From contig JAJRRS010000038.1 of assembly GCA_024279275.1 (NCBI GenBank), positions 1 to 64,000 on the forward strand: a DNA stretch of 64,000 nt, in the 5' to 3' direction. Every line of letters starts with the position of its first letter. Position 1 is the first letter of the stretch. The notes under the pieces are model-generated. The model was not told where the DNA came from and did not search any database. It saw only the letters and a program-made list of their open reading frames with translations. Shown one piece after another: positions 1 to 8,774 of the stretch. The translations under genes and the position numbers were made by a program. The DNA is from Planctomycetota bacterium (lineage in GTDB: Bacteria; Planctomycetota; Phycisphaerae; Phycisphaerales; Phycisphaeraceae).

Positions 1-873
1 GCGGAGGAATGAGTTGGCGGTCGGGCAGTGCGCGGCGATGGAGCTTGTCTGGACAAGCAGGCGGCGTTCGTTGTCATTCAGATAGATGCAGTGGCCTAAC
101 AGTGTTCGTGGTGTGAGCAGGCCTGCGCGGTGGTAGACGCTAGTGTAGTCGGGTCCGCCGTGGAGTTTTGCGACGGCGTCGAGTTCGGGTTTCATCTCGG
201 CGAGGTGGGTCTGGATGTAGGCGTCGTGTTTGCGTGCCAGGTCGCCGGCGGCTTTGAGCAGGCCTTCGCTGCAGGTGATGGCGAAGCGGGGTGTGACGGC
301 TGTGCAGACGCGGTTGCCCGGTGCGCGTTGTTGCGGTTGCGATGGCCAATCGTTTAATAATGCTTCTGTCTCGGCGATACATTCGTCGGCGTCGCGCAGC
401 ATCGAGTCGGGGGCTTCCTGGTCGATCAACACCTGCCCGACCACGGCGCGGAGGCCACGGCGGGCGCAGCAGCCCAATGCTCGCTTCGTTGCCTCGTGAT
501 GGACGGTGGCGTAGGCGACGAAGCTGGTTGTGCCGACGGACATGAGTTGATCGATCACGCGCTCGGTCATGGCCAGGGCGTAGTCGGCGTCGGCCCAGCG
601 TGCTTCGTTGGGGAATGTGACTTGGTCGAGCCAGTCAAGGAGGCTCATGCCGTGTGCGCCGATGAGGTCGAATTGGGGGAGGTGCATGTGGGTGTCGATG
701 AAGCCCGGTGAGATCAGGTGGCCGTCGCCGCCAAAGTCGAAGGATGCGGGGAGACCGCCTTCGTGGACTTCGACGATTCGGCCGGCGTCGGTGCGCAGCC
801 AGCCCTGGGCGAGGCGCACGCCGGGCTTTTCGCCATCGGTGTCGGGAAGCAACAACGTGCCCGCAATAATCAA
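1..873 (-). CDS. guaD: Guanine deaminase / amidohydrolase (partial, runs off left edge), TTG start
   Basis: Manual minus-strand translation from TTG at 873: LIIAGTLLLPDTDGEKPGVRLAQGWLRTDAGRIVEVHEGG...LISPGFIDTHMHLPQFDLIGAHGMSLLDWL...AMTERVIDQLMSVGTTSFVAYATVHHEA...QTHLAEMKPELDAV...LLGHCIYLNDNERRLL; amidohydrolase metal motif HMH, GHCIYL typical of guanine deaminase; GGAGAG upstream of TTG. Confidence 0.85.
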   Translation of the reverse strand, partial: MIIAGTLLLPDTDGEKPGVRLAQGWLRTDAGRIVEVHEGGLPASFDFGGDGHLISPGFIDTHMHLPQFDLIGAHGMSLLDWLDQVTFPNEARWADADYALAMTERVIDQLMSVGTTSFVAYATVHHEATKRALGCCARRGLRAVVGQVLIDQEAPDSMLRDADECIAETEALLNDWPSQPQQRAPGNRVCTAVTPRFAITCSEGLLKAAGDLARKHDAYIQTHLAEMKPELDAVAKLHGGPDYTSVYHRAGLLTPRTLLGHCIYLNDNERRLLVQTSSIAAHCPTANSFLR

Positions 874-1005
874 GGTCCGCTCTCCTGTGTGTGTAATAGG
901 GTTACTATCGTACCGTGAGGCGGCGTCGGGGGTGGGAATAATACGGCCTGGCTGGGGATTATCCACTTTTGTAGATGTGGTTTACCTAGATGGAGATTCA
1001 CAACG

Positions 1006-3372
1006 ATGACAACCTTTCTAACGAATCCCATTGCATCGGTGGCGTCTTTATTTGATCGTGGCTTCGACCCGGCGCGTGCGCGTCGGCTGCCGGAGGCCAG
1101 TGAGGTGGGCGAGTCGAATGTCCGTGGGCTTTACCTGGCGGGAGAGATCGCGGGGACGCCGTTGATCAAGCTGGGGCTGAATCGTGGGCGGGCGGTGATC
1201 GATCATCTGGTCGGGGTGGACCTGGCACGCGAGTTGGGGGAGCGGGGTGTATCGATGAATGATGATGGGGAACTGGAGACGCGACAGGCGGGGTTCGACC
1301 CGACGGAGCCGCGCGACGGGCAGTGGTACGACGTGTTGATTGTGGGCGCGGGGAGTGCGGGGCTGGGTGCGGCGGATCGTTGTCAGCAGTTGGGGCTGTC
1401 TTATGTTGTGATCGAGGGGCAGCGGCCTGCGCAGCTTGTGCGGAACATGACCAAGGGCAAGCCGTTATTGATGGAGCCGCCCAACGAGGACAACCAGACC
1501 CGGCTGTACTGCGAAGAGTGCAGCAAGGAAGAGCTGCTCGAACAATGGGATCGGCAGATCGTCGAGCTTGGGCTGGACAAACACATCCGCACGTTCGAGC
1601 AGGTCACGGACATCCAACGCCAGGGCGACAAGGACGGGTTCAAGGTCACAACCGACAAGGGCGAGCACCGGGCGAGGCGCGTGGTGCTGGCGATCGGTAA
1701 GGCTGGGAACCCTCGGAAGCTGCGCGTGCCCGGCGAGACGGAGCATGCGGCGCGGATCAGTCAGAATGTGGCCGACCCGGATGAGTGGGAGGGGAAGAGC
1801 CTGGTGGTGTTCGGCGCGGGGGACGTGGCCTGTGAGGCGGCGATCGCATTAGCGGACCGGGGCAACCACATCACGATGGCGGCGCCTGATAAGGAGTTCA
1901 CGTTTCCCAAGAAGCGGAACATCGACGCGGTGAATCAGCGGGCGGCCCAGGGGAAGATCGATCTGTATCTGGGGCACGGCGCTGCGGAGATCGGGGCGGA
2001 TTCGGTGACGCTGAAAGACCTGGCCAGCGGGGAGACGAAAACAGTCCCGGCTGAACACATCTTCCGCTGCATCGGGGCGGAGATGCCGATGGGTTTTTTC
2101 AAGAAGGTTGGCATTCAGCTTGAGGGGGCGTGGAACGTCAAGCGGTGGACGATCCTGGGAGTGGCGGCGTTGATTTCGTATTTTATCTACGGGGCGAAGG
2201 CCAGCCCCCCGCTTTGGCCATTTAATATCAAGTCGAGCCTGTTCGCTGCGACGGACGGTGTGCCGCGCGGCTTTGGTGCGTGGTGGCAGACGCTACATGT
2301 CGGCGAGGGTAACTGGGCGTTCAAGTTCAACGGCTCGTTCTGGTACAGCCTGTCGTACTGCCTGGTCATGACGTGGTTCGGATTCAAGGCTTACCACCGC
2401 TGGGGGGTTCGGCACAACGACGATTACCAGAAGAAACGATTTCTGTCACTGATCTCCGTGCAGTGGCTGTTAGCGTTCTTGATTCCCAACGTCCTGATGT
2501 GGTGGGTGCACGGGATGTTCGGTGACAATCAGTGGCTTGGCAACCGCGACAACTGGTGGCACGCCTCGGGGTTTGAGTACGCGTTCCCACTATTCTTCTG
2601 GCAGTTTTTCTGGGATGTCGGTTGGCTGTATCTGATCTATGGTCTGGCGGCGACGTTTATCGTGATCCCGCTGCTGACGATCCGGCACGGCAAACGCTAT
2701 TGCACCTGGTTTTGCGGCTGCGGCGGGCTGGCGGAAACGTTGGGCGACCCATGGCGGCACCTGGCGCCCAAGGGCAAGGTCGCTGGTCGTTGGGAGTGGA
2801 TGAACTTCGCGGTCCTTATCTGGGCGGTCGCGGCGATTGTGCTGGTGGCAGGAAAGATCGGGCTGGGCAAGTGGGTGACGGGGACGCCGTTTGTCTCGCC
2901 ATCCGTCGGCGAACACGGCGCGATGACGACATACCTATTTAAGGGCTACGCCCAGTTCGCGGACCTGTGGCTGGTGGGGATCATCCCGGTGGCGCTATAC
3001 CCGATCTACGGAGGGAAAATCTGGTGCCGATACTGGTGCCCCTTGGCGAAGTGGATGCAACTGACCAGCAAGTGGTTCGGGACGCTGCAGATCTCAAGCG
3101 ACGACAAGTGCATCACCTGCGGGGAGTGTTCGCGGTACTGCGAGGTCGGGATTGATGTGATGGCGTTTGCCAAGAACCAACAATCGTTCGGAAACGACAA
3201 CACAAGCTGCATCCATTGCGGCATCTGCGTCACGGTCTGCCCGATGGATGTGCTGAGCTTCGACAACGACCGGGTCGGGACGGTGACGCGGAAGGTTCGT
3301 GAGATGCGGGGGATTGGCGTGACGATCGAGGGACGGGAGTTGGCCGATGCGGCGGCGATGCGATCCGGTTGA
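1006..3372 (+). CDS. NAD(P)/FAD-dependent oxidoreductase fused to membrane 4Fe-4S polyferredoxin (NapH/NosR/CcoG-like)
   Basis: 788 aa; GLYLAGEIAGTPL, then VLIVGAGSAGLGAADRC and VVFGAGDVACEAAIAL Rossmann motifs, several TM segments, CTWFCGCGG and CRYWCPL, then CITCGECSRYCEVG and CIHCGICVTVCPMD. Confidence 0.88.
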   Translation: MTTFLTNPIASVASLFDRGFDPARARRLPEASEVGESNVRGLYLAGEIAGTPLIKLGLNRGRAVIDHLVGVDLARELGERGVSMNDDGELETRQAGFDPTEPRDGQWYDVLIVGAGSAGLGAADRCQQLGLSYVVIEGQRPAQLVRNMTKGKPLLMEPPNEDNQTRLYCEECSKEELLEQWDRQIVELGLDKHIRTFEQVTDIQRQGDKDGFKVTTDKGEHRARRVVLAIGKAGNPRKLRVPGETEHAARISQNVADPDEWEGKSLVVFGAGDVACEAAIALADRGNHITMAAPDKEFTFPKKRNIDAVNQRAAQGKIDLYLGHGAAEIGADSVTLKDLASGETKTVPAEHIFRCIGAEMPMGFFKKVGIQLEGAWNVKRWTILGVAALISYFIYGAKASPPLWPFNIKSSLFAATDGVPRGFGAWWQTLHVGEGNWAFKFNGSFWYSLSYCLVMTWFGFKAYHRWGVRHNDDYQKKRFLSLISVQWLLAFLIPNVLMWWVHGMFGDNQWLGNRDNWWHASGFEYAFPLFFWQFFWDVGWLYLIYGLAATFIVIPLLTIRHGKRYCTWFCGCGGLAETLGDPWRHLAPKGKVAGRWEWMNFAVLIWAVAAIVLVAGKIGLGKWVTGTPFVSPSVGEHGAMTTYLFKGYAQFADLWLVGIIPVALYPIYGGKIWCRYWCPLAKWMQLTSKWFGTLQISSDDKCITCGECSRYCEVGIDVMAFAKNQQSFGNDNTSCIHCGICVTVCPMDVLSFDNDRVGTVTRKVREMRGIGVTIEGRELADAAAMRSG

Positions 3373-3375
3373 CGG

Positions 3376-3921
3376 TCACGCCCGGAAGATCGCGTAAGAA
3401 CCCAACCCGTTGAATATCTGTAACACGAACATCACGATACAGACGGCCAAGAGCCACCGACGCGAACGCCTGCCCAGCAGGGCACAGGCAGACATTAAGA
3501 TAATTGTGGCGACCCCAAAGATCATAACGATCTCCGAATCGCTAAAGGCGCTACGGTCACCCCTAAGGTGCAAGCACCACATGGTCGGCACCACCGATGG
3601 CAAGGTCGGAAATATCTTTACCCAGAACATCCGGTACCCGCCCCACCCATAATCGATCCAGAAGATCCATGTGTTGGGCAAATAGACTGCCAGCAACACC
3701 GACGACAGTGTAACCCACCACGACGGCCGGCAGCGCCACCACGATCCACTGCGCCAGCTCGACTTGGGTGGGCGCAGTTTTGCCGGGTCGAATGTTTCAC
3801 CACACTCCGGGCAGCGGGGTTCGGTCGTGCCGGTGAGGTTGTACTCGCACTTGGGACAGCACAGGCCGATGAATGGCAGGTCGGCCGCCGCAGCTATTTT
3901 CTTGTTCTCAGGCATCACCAT
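3376..3921 (-). CDS. Small membrane protein with N-terminal zinc ribbon
   Basis: CPKCEYNLTGTTEPRCPECGETF followed by hydrophobic segments. Confidence 0.65.
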   Translation of the reverse strand: MVMPENKKIAAAADLPFIGLCCPKCEYNLTGTTEPRCPECGETFDPAKLRPPKSSWRSGSWWRCRPSWWVTLSSVLLAVYLPNTWIFWIDYGWGGYRMFWVKIFPTLPSVVPTMWCLHLRGDRSAFSDSEIVMIFGVATIILMSACALLGRRSRRWLLAVCIVMFVLQIFNGLGSYAIFRA

Positions 3922-4064
3922 TCGTCTCCAAGGCGATTGTATCCGAACAACGGACTCCCACCCTTTGGGAATAATCCCAAGCCCCAGCGCGTATTGTGTT
4001 TACACGGTGGCGACCCCCGTGTCGTGGGGTATGATGCCCGTCATGATCAGGGAGACGTGCTGAC

Positions 4065-6476
4065 ATGAATCCGATATCCCGTTACATGCGTTGGCTGCAC
4101 ACACGTTGGCCGGCGGGCCACGTTGAAAAGCTCCCATTAATCAACCCCGACGGGTCCACCGCTGTGCCGGGGTTGTATGTTGTCGGAGACATCACGGGGG
4201 TCCCGCTCTTAAAGTTTTCATCCGACACCGGCGCGCGTGCGGTGCAGACGATTGTCGCGGATGCGGGTTTTGCGAAACGCGACAAAGATGTCAGCCGTGA
4301 CGGGAAGAAAGTGCTTGACCTGGTTGTCGTCGGCGCGGGTGTGTCGGGTGTGGCGGCGGCGATCGAGGCGCGGAAGAACGATCTTAGCTTTGAGTTGCTC
4401 GAAGCGTCCGAGCCGTTCTCAACCGTGGTGAACTTCCCCAAGGGCAAACCGATATTCACTTATCCAACCGACATGACCCCGGCTGGGGAATTGCAGTTCG
4501 GCGAATCGACGTCGATCAAGGAGGGGTTGGTCGATGCTCTCCACGGGTATCTGAAAAAATACGACATCCAGCCGCGTCAAATCCGGGCCGAGCGCATCAC
4601 ACGCAAGGGCGGGCTTCTCGAAGTCGTTATCCCCGACGGCGAAAACCTGCTGGCCCATCGCGTGGTCGTCGGGATCGGGCGGTCGGGCAACTTCCGCAAA
4701 CTCGGCGTGCCCGGCGAAGAACTAGGCAAAGTCTCCAACCGCCTGCACGACCCCAAAGATTACTGCGGCAAGAAAATCCTGATCGTCGGCGGGGGTGACA
4801 CGGCGATGGAAACCGCGATCGCGTTGGGCGCTTGCGGCAGCCATGTCACCGTCAGCTACCGCAAGCCGGAGTTTAGCCGACCCAAGCCCGAGAACGTCGA
4901 GAAGCTGAGGATGTTGGCGGACGACCCGATGGCGGAGGATGCCGTGGTCGAGGAACCCAGCAGCGAGCGGATCACCACCGCCGCCGGTGCGTTTATGAAC
5001 GACCACCGCAAGCCCGGGTCGGTGACGTTGTTGATGGCGAGCAAGGTCAAGGAAATCCACGAAGACCAGGTCGTCGTCACCGACGCGGACGGCGTGGACC
5101 AGAGAATAGAAAACGACGCGGTGTTCACGATGATCGGTCGAGAGGCGCCGCTGGATTTCTTTCGACGTAGCGGCGTCCCGATCCGGGGTGAGTGGCGGGT
5201 CAGTAGCTACGTCAGCTTCGCGCTGTTCTTCGTATTTTGTGTGTTCCTCTACCATTGGAAGAGTAGTGCCGGGTTCGACCTCAAGGGGATATTCAAAGAT
5301 TATCACTGGTTCCCCTTCAATATCGCAGGCCCGGATAACCCGGCGAACCTGATCGGGACGCTGGCGTTATCCATGCAGAAGCCCAGCTTCTGGTACTCGC
5401 TGGCCTACTGCCTGTGTATCGTGATCTTCGGGATCAAGCGGATCAAGCGCCGGCGAACGCCCTACGTTAAGTTGCAGACGCTGACATTGATGTCGATCCA
5501 GTGTGTGCCGTTGTTTTTGCTGCCGTACATCCTGCTTCCGTGGATGGGGCACAACGGATTGTTTAATGATGGTGTCAGCAAATCTTTTGCCGATGCGCTG
5601 TTTCCGCTGACACAGTGGGACAACCACGAGCGAGAGTATTGGCGCAGCGTCGGGTTTATCCTGGCTTGGCCGTTGATGTTCTGGAACGTGTTTACTTACC
5701 AACCCATCTGGGCGTGGCTGGTCATCGGGTCGCTTCAGACTTTCGTGCTGATCCCGCTGATCGTCTGGCGTTGGGGCAAGGGTGCGTACTGCGGGTGGAT
5801 ATGTTCCTGCGGCGCGTTGGCTGAGACAATGGGTGATGCCCACCGCCACAAGATGCCGCACGGCCCAAAGTGGAACCGCTTGAACATGCTCGGGCAGGTT
5901 TTCCTGTGGATCATCACCGCGCTATTAGTATTGCGCGTTGTGTCCTGGATCACCCCCGGTAGTACTCCGGGGGGCTGGGCGACCGCGGCGTACAACCTGA
6001 TCTTCGAGGGCAAGGATGCCAACGGCTCTCCGATCGGTGGGTTGATGCGTTATTTTAACTACGTCTGGTCGGTCGATCTGCTCTGGGCGGGTGTATTCGG
6101 GGTGGCGTTTTACTTCTGGTTCTCCGGCCGGGTCTGGTGCCGATTCGCTTGTCCGTTGGCGGCGCTGATGCACATCTATGCACGGTTCAGCCAGTTCCGC
6201 ATCCTAAGTGACAAGAAAAAATGTATCTCCTGCAACGTCTGCACCAGCGTGTGCCATCAGGGGATCGACGTCATGAACTTCGCCAACAAGGGCCTGCCGA
6301 TGGAAGACCCCCAGTGCGTGCGATGCTCGGCCTGCGTCCAGTCCTGCCCGACTGGGGTGCTGAGCTTTGGGCGTATCAACCGGAATACAGGTGAAGTCCT
6401 GGGAATTGATACACTTGGGGCCTCACCGGTGCGGATGGCGGAGCTGACGGTGAATGGGAAGACCGTCGGAACTTAA
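4065..6476 (+). CDS. NAD(P)/FAD-dependent oxidoreductase-polyferredoxin fusion, tandem paralogue of 1006..3372
   Basis: 803 aa; GLYVVGDITGVPLLKF, VVVGAGVSGVAAAIEA, LIVGGGDTAMETAIAL, ICSCGALAETMGDAHRH, CRFACPLAAL, CISCNVCTSVCHQG, CVRCSACVQSCPTG. Confidence 0.88.
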   Translation: MNPISRYMRWLHTRWPAGHVEKLPLINPDGSTAVPGLYVVGDITGVPLLKFSSDTGARAVQTIVADAGFAKRDKDVSRDGKKVLDLVVVGAGVSGVAAAIEARKNDLSFELLEASEPFSTVVNFPKGKPIFTYPTDMTPAGELQFGESTSIKEGLVDALHGYLKKYDIQPRQIRAERITRKGGLLEVVIPDGENLLAHRVVVGIGRSGNFRKLGVPGEELGKVSNRLHDPKDYCGKKILIVGGGDTAMETAIALGACGSHVTVSYRKPEFSRPKPENVEKLRMLADDPMAEDAVVEEPSSERITTAAGAFMNDHRKPGSVTLLMASKVKEIHEDQVVVTDADGVDQRIENDAVFTMIGREAPLDFFRRSGVPIRGEWRVSSYVSFALFFVFCVFLYHWKSSAGFDLKGIFKDYHWFPFNIAGPDNPANLIGTLALSMQKPSFWYSLAYCLCIVIFGIKRIKRRRTPYVKLQTLTLMSIQCVPLFLLPYILLPWMGHNGLFNDGVSKSFADALFPLTQWDNHEREYWRSVGFILAWPLMFWNVFTYQPIWAWLVIGSLQTFVLIPLIVWRWGKGAYCGWICSCGALAETMGDAHRHKMPHGPKWNRLNMLGQVFLWIITALLVLRVVSWITPGSTPGGWATAAYNLIFEGKDANGSPIGGLMRYFNYVWSVDLLWAGVFGVAFYFWFSGRVWCRFACPLAALMHIYARFSQFRILSDKKKCISCNVCTSVCHQGIDVMNFANKGLPMEDPQCVRCSACVQSCPTGVLSFGRINRNTGEVLGIDTLGASPVRMAELTVNGKTVGT

Positions 6477-6494
6477 TCCTGGTAAGGGCGTGTT

Positions 6495-7310
6495 ATGAAT
6501 GGTGTGTTGAAGTTTATTTTTATTGTTGTTCTGGCGATCGGGTCGCCGGCCCTGGCGCAGGACGCGGCGTTCCACCAGAGGTTCGCCGACCAGATTGGTA
6601 GCGCCCACGGGGCCGACGCCTACCGGTCTCACACGGCGTTGCGTGCCGATGTCACCGTCACCTTCGGCGGCAAGGTCATACTCAGTGGCGTGATCATTTT
6701 CGATACCCCGGTCGGCCAGTCGCGGATCGAAACGGCGGACGGGGTGGTGATGGTGTTTGACGGGAAGGATGCCTACGTCAGCCCAGCCGATGCGCCGGTC
6801 CCGCCGGGGATGGCGAGGTTTCAGTTATTGACCTGGCCTTACTTCGTGGCTGCGCCCTTTAAGCTCGCCGACCCCGGGACACACATCGACGACGCGGGTG
6901 ATAAACCCCTGGACGCCGGGCGCGCCTTGCCCGCCGGCAAGCTCTCTTTCGCGCCCGGCACCGGCGACTCGCCCGAGGACTGGTACATCGTTTACCGTGA
7001 TCCCGACACCGATCGTCTGGCGGCGATGGCGTACATCGTGACCTACAGCAAGTCCGCGCACGATGCGGAGAAAGAGCCTCACATGGCTATCTACGAAGCG
7101 TTCGAGGATATCGATGGCGTCATCCTGCCGACACGCTTTAGCTTGTGGAACTGGGAATCAGGCACAGGCAAGGTCGGCGAGGTGCTCGGGCGGGTCGAGC
7201 TTAGCAACTACCAATTTATTGAACCCGATGAATCCACGTTCACCAAACCCGACCACGCACGCATAGACACCCCACCATCACCACCATCCTCACAACCACC
7301 AGCTAATTAA
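6495..7310 (+). CDS. Secreted DUF6503-like protein
   Basis: N-terminal signal peptide (MNGVLKFIFIVVLAIGSPALAQ); HTALRADVTVTFGGKVILSG..., DG.DAYV; 18 nt after the preceding gene. Confidence 0.6.
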   Translation: MNGVLKFIFIVVLAIGSPALAQDAAFHQRFADQIGSAHGADAYRSHTALRADVTVTFGGKVILSGVIIFDTPVGQSRIETADGVVMVFDGKDAYVSPADAPVPPGMARFQLLTWPYFVAAPFKLADPGTHIDDAGDKPLDAGRALPAGKLSFAPGTGDSPEDWYIVYRDPDTDRLAAMAYIVTYSKSAHDAEKEPHMAIYEAFEDIDGVILPTRFSLWNWESGTGKVGEVLGRVELSNYQFIEPDESTFTKPDHARIDTPPSPPSSQPPAN

Positions 7311-7319
7311 GGATAAGCC

Positions 7320-8630
7320 ATGACCAACACAGCCAACGCTTCATCAGACACGCTTTTTGCAGACGCTATCGGTCGACTCGATCAGGCTGGGAAGATCGCC
7401 GGGCTTGACCCCGAGGTGGTCGAGTTGTTGAAGCACCCCAAGGCGGTGATGCACTTCTCGATCCCCGTGCGGATGGACGACGGCTCGCTTAAAGTATTCG
7501 AGGGCTACCGCGTTCGGCATAACAATCACCGCGGCCCGACCAAGGGCGGGATCCGTTATCACCCAAACGTGTCGCTGGATGAGGTCAAGGCGCTGGCGTT
7601 CTGGATGACGTGCAAGTGTGCCGTGGTGGGCATCCCGTTCGGCGGAGCCAAGGGCGGGATCACCGTGGACCCCCACGGGTTGTCGCACATGGAGCTTGAA
7701 CGGCTGTCGCGCGGATTCATCCAGCAGGTCGCCGACTTCATCGGGCCTGATGTTGATATCCCTGCACCGGATGTTTATACCAACGCCCGGATCATGGGGT
7801 GGATGATGGATGAGTACTCCAAGATCAAACGCCAACACAGCCCGGCGGTTATCACCGGCAAGCCGATCCCCTTGGGCGGCAGCCTGGGGCGCGACGACGC
7901 CACCGGACGCGGGGCGTATTACTGCATCAAGGAGCTTGAGAAGAGACGAAATTGGAACCCCGCCGATATCACCGTCGCGGTGCAAGGCTTCGGCAACGGC
8001 GGGCAGAACGCGGTGAAACTGCTGCACGCCGATGGGTATAAGATCGTTGCTGTGAGTGACTCCAAAGGCGGGATCTATAAGCCCGAGGGGTTCGATGTGC
8101 CCAGCCTGATCCAGATCAAGAACGAGTCGCGCAAGCTCAAGGCGGTCTACTGCGACGGCTCGGTCTGCGAAGCCATCGAAGCCGACTCGATCAGCAACGA
8201 ACAACTGCTTGAGTTGGAGGTGGATATACTGATCCCAGCTGCGTTGGAGAATCAGATCACCTCGGCGAACGTGAATAACATCAAGGCCAAGGTCATCGTC
8301 GAGGTCGCCAACGGCCCGACGACCCCGGAGGCGGACGCGGCGCTAGTAAAAAATGACACACTGGTCGTCCCGGATATCCTCGCTAATGCCGGCGGGGTCA
8401 CGGTCAGCTACTTCGAGTGGGTGCAGAACCGCCAGGGGTTTTACTGGTCCGTGCAAGAGGTTCGAGATCGGCTCGAAAAGATCATGCGGGCCGAGTTCAA
8501 CGCGGTTTACAACCTGATGGAGAAACACGAGATCGACATGCGGACGGCAGCGTATGCCCACGCGCTAAATCGGATCGGTGAGGCGGTCGAGGCCGGGGGC
8601 ACGCAGCGGTACTTCGGCGAGGCGAACTGA
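7320..8630 (+). CDS. gdhA: Glu/Leu/Phe/Val dehydrogenase (glutamate dehydrogenase)
   Basis: 436 aa; FEGYRVRHNNHRGPTKGGIRYHP, GGAKGGITVDP, PAPDVYTNARIMGWMMDEYSK, VAVQGFGNGGQNAVKLL. Confidence 0.95.
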   Translation: MTNTANASSDTLFADAIGRLDQAGKIAGLDPEVVELLKHPKAVMHFSIPVRMDDGSLKVFEGYRVRHNNHRGPTKGGIRYHPNVSLDEVKALAFWMTCKCAVVGIPFGGAKGGITVDPHGLSHMELERLSRGFIQQVADFIGPDVDIPAPDVYTNARIMGWMMDEYSKIKRQHSPAVITGKPIPLGGSLGRDDATGRGAYYCIKELEKRRNWNPADITVAVQGFGNGGQNAVKLLHADGYKIVAVSDSKGGIYKPEGFDVPSLIQIKNESRKLKAVYCDGSVCEAIEADSISNEQLLELEVDILIPAALENQITSANVNNIKAKVIVEVANGPTTPEADAALVKNDTLVVPDILANAGGVTVSYFEWVQNRQGFYWSVQEVRDRLEKIMRAEFNAVYNLMEKHEIDMRTAAYAHALNRIGEAVEAGGTQRYFGEAN

Positions 8631-8774
8631 GGCGTCCGGCCCCCCGGATACTTCCCCCGTGTATCCCTGGCCTCGCCGGTTGCCTATCGCCCCGCCCCCC
8701 ACTGCCCCGTTGCTCCGGTGGTGGTATCATCACATAGTCAGGCAAGCACCATCGGCACGGAGGCCCGGGACCGC

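Noticed and set aside
130-1009. Several plus-strand ORFs (75-133 aa)
   Set aside because: Lie opposite the well-supported guanine deaminase frame.
7344-8204. 286-aa minus-strand ORF
   Set aside because: Antisense to glutamate dehydrogenase; shadow ORF.
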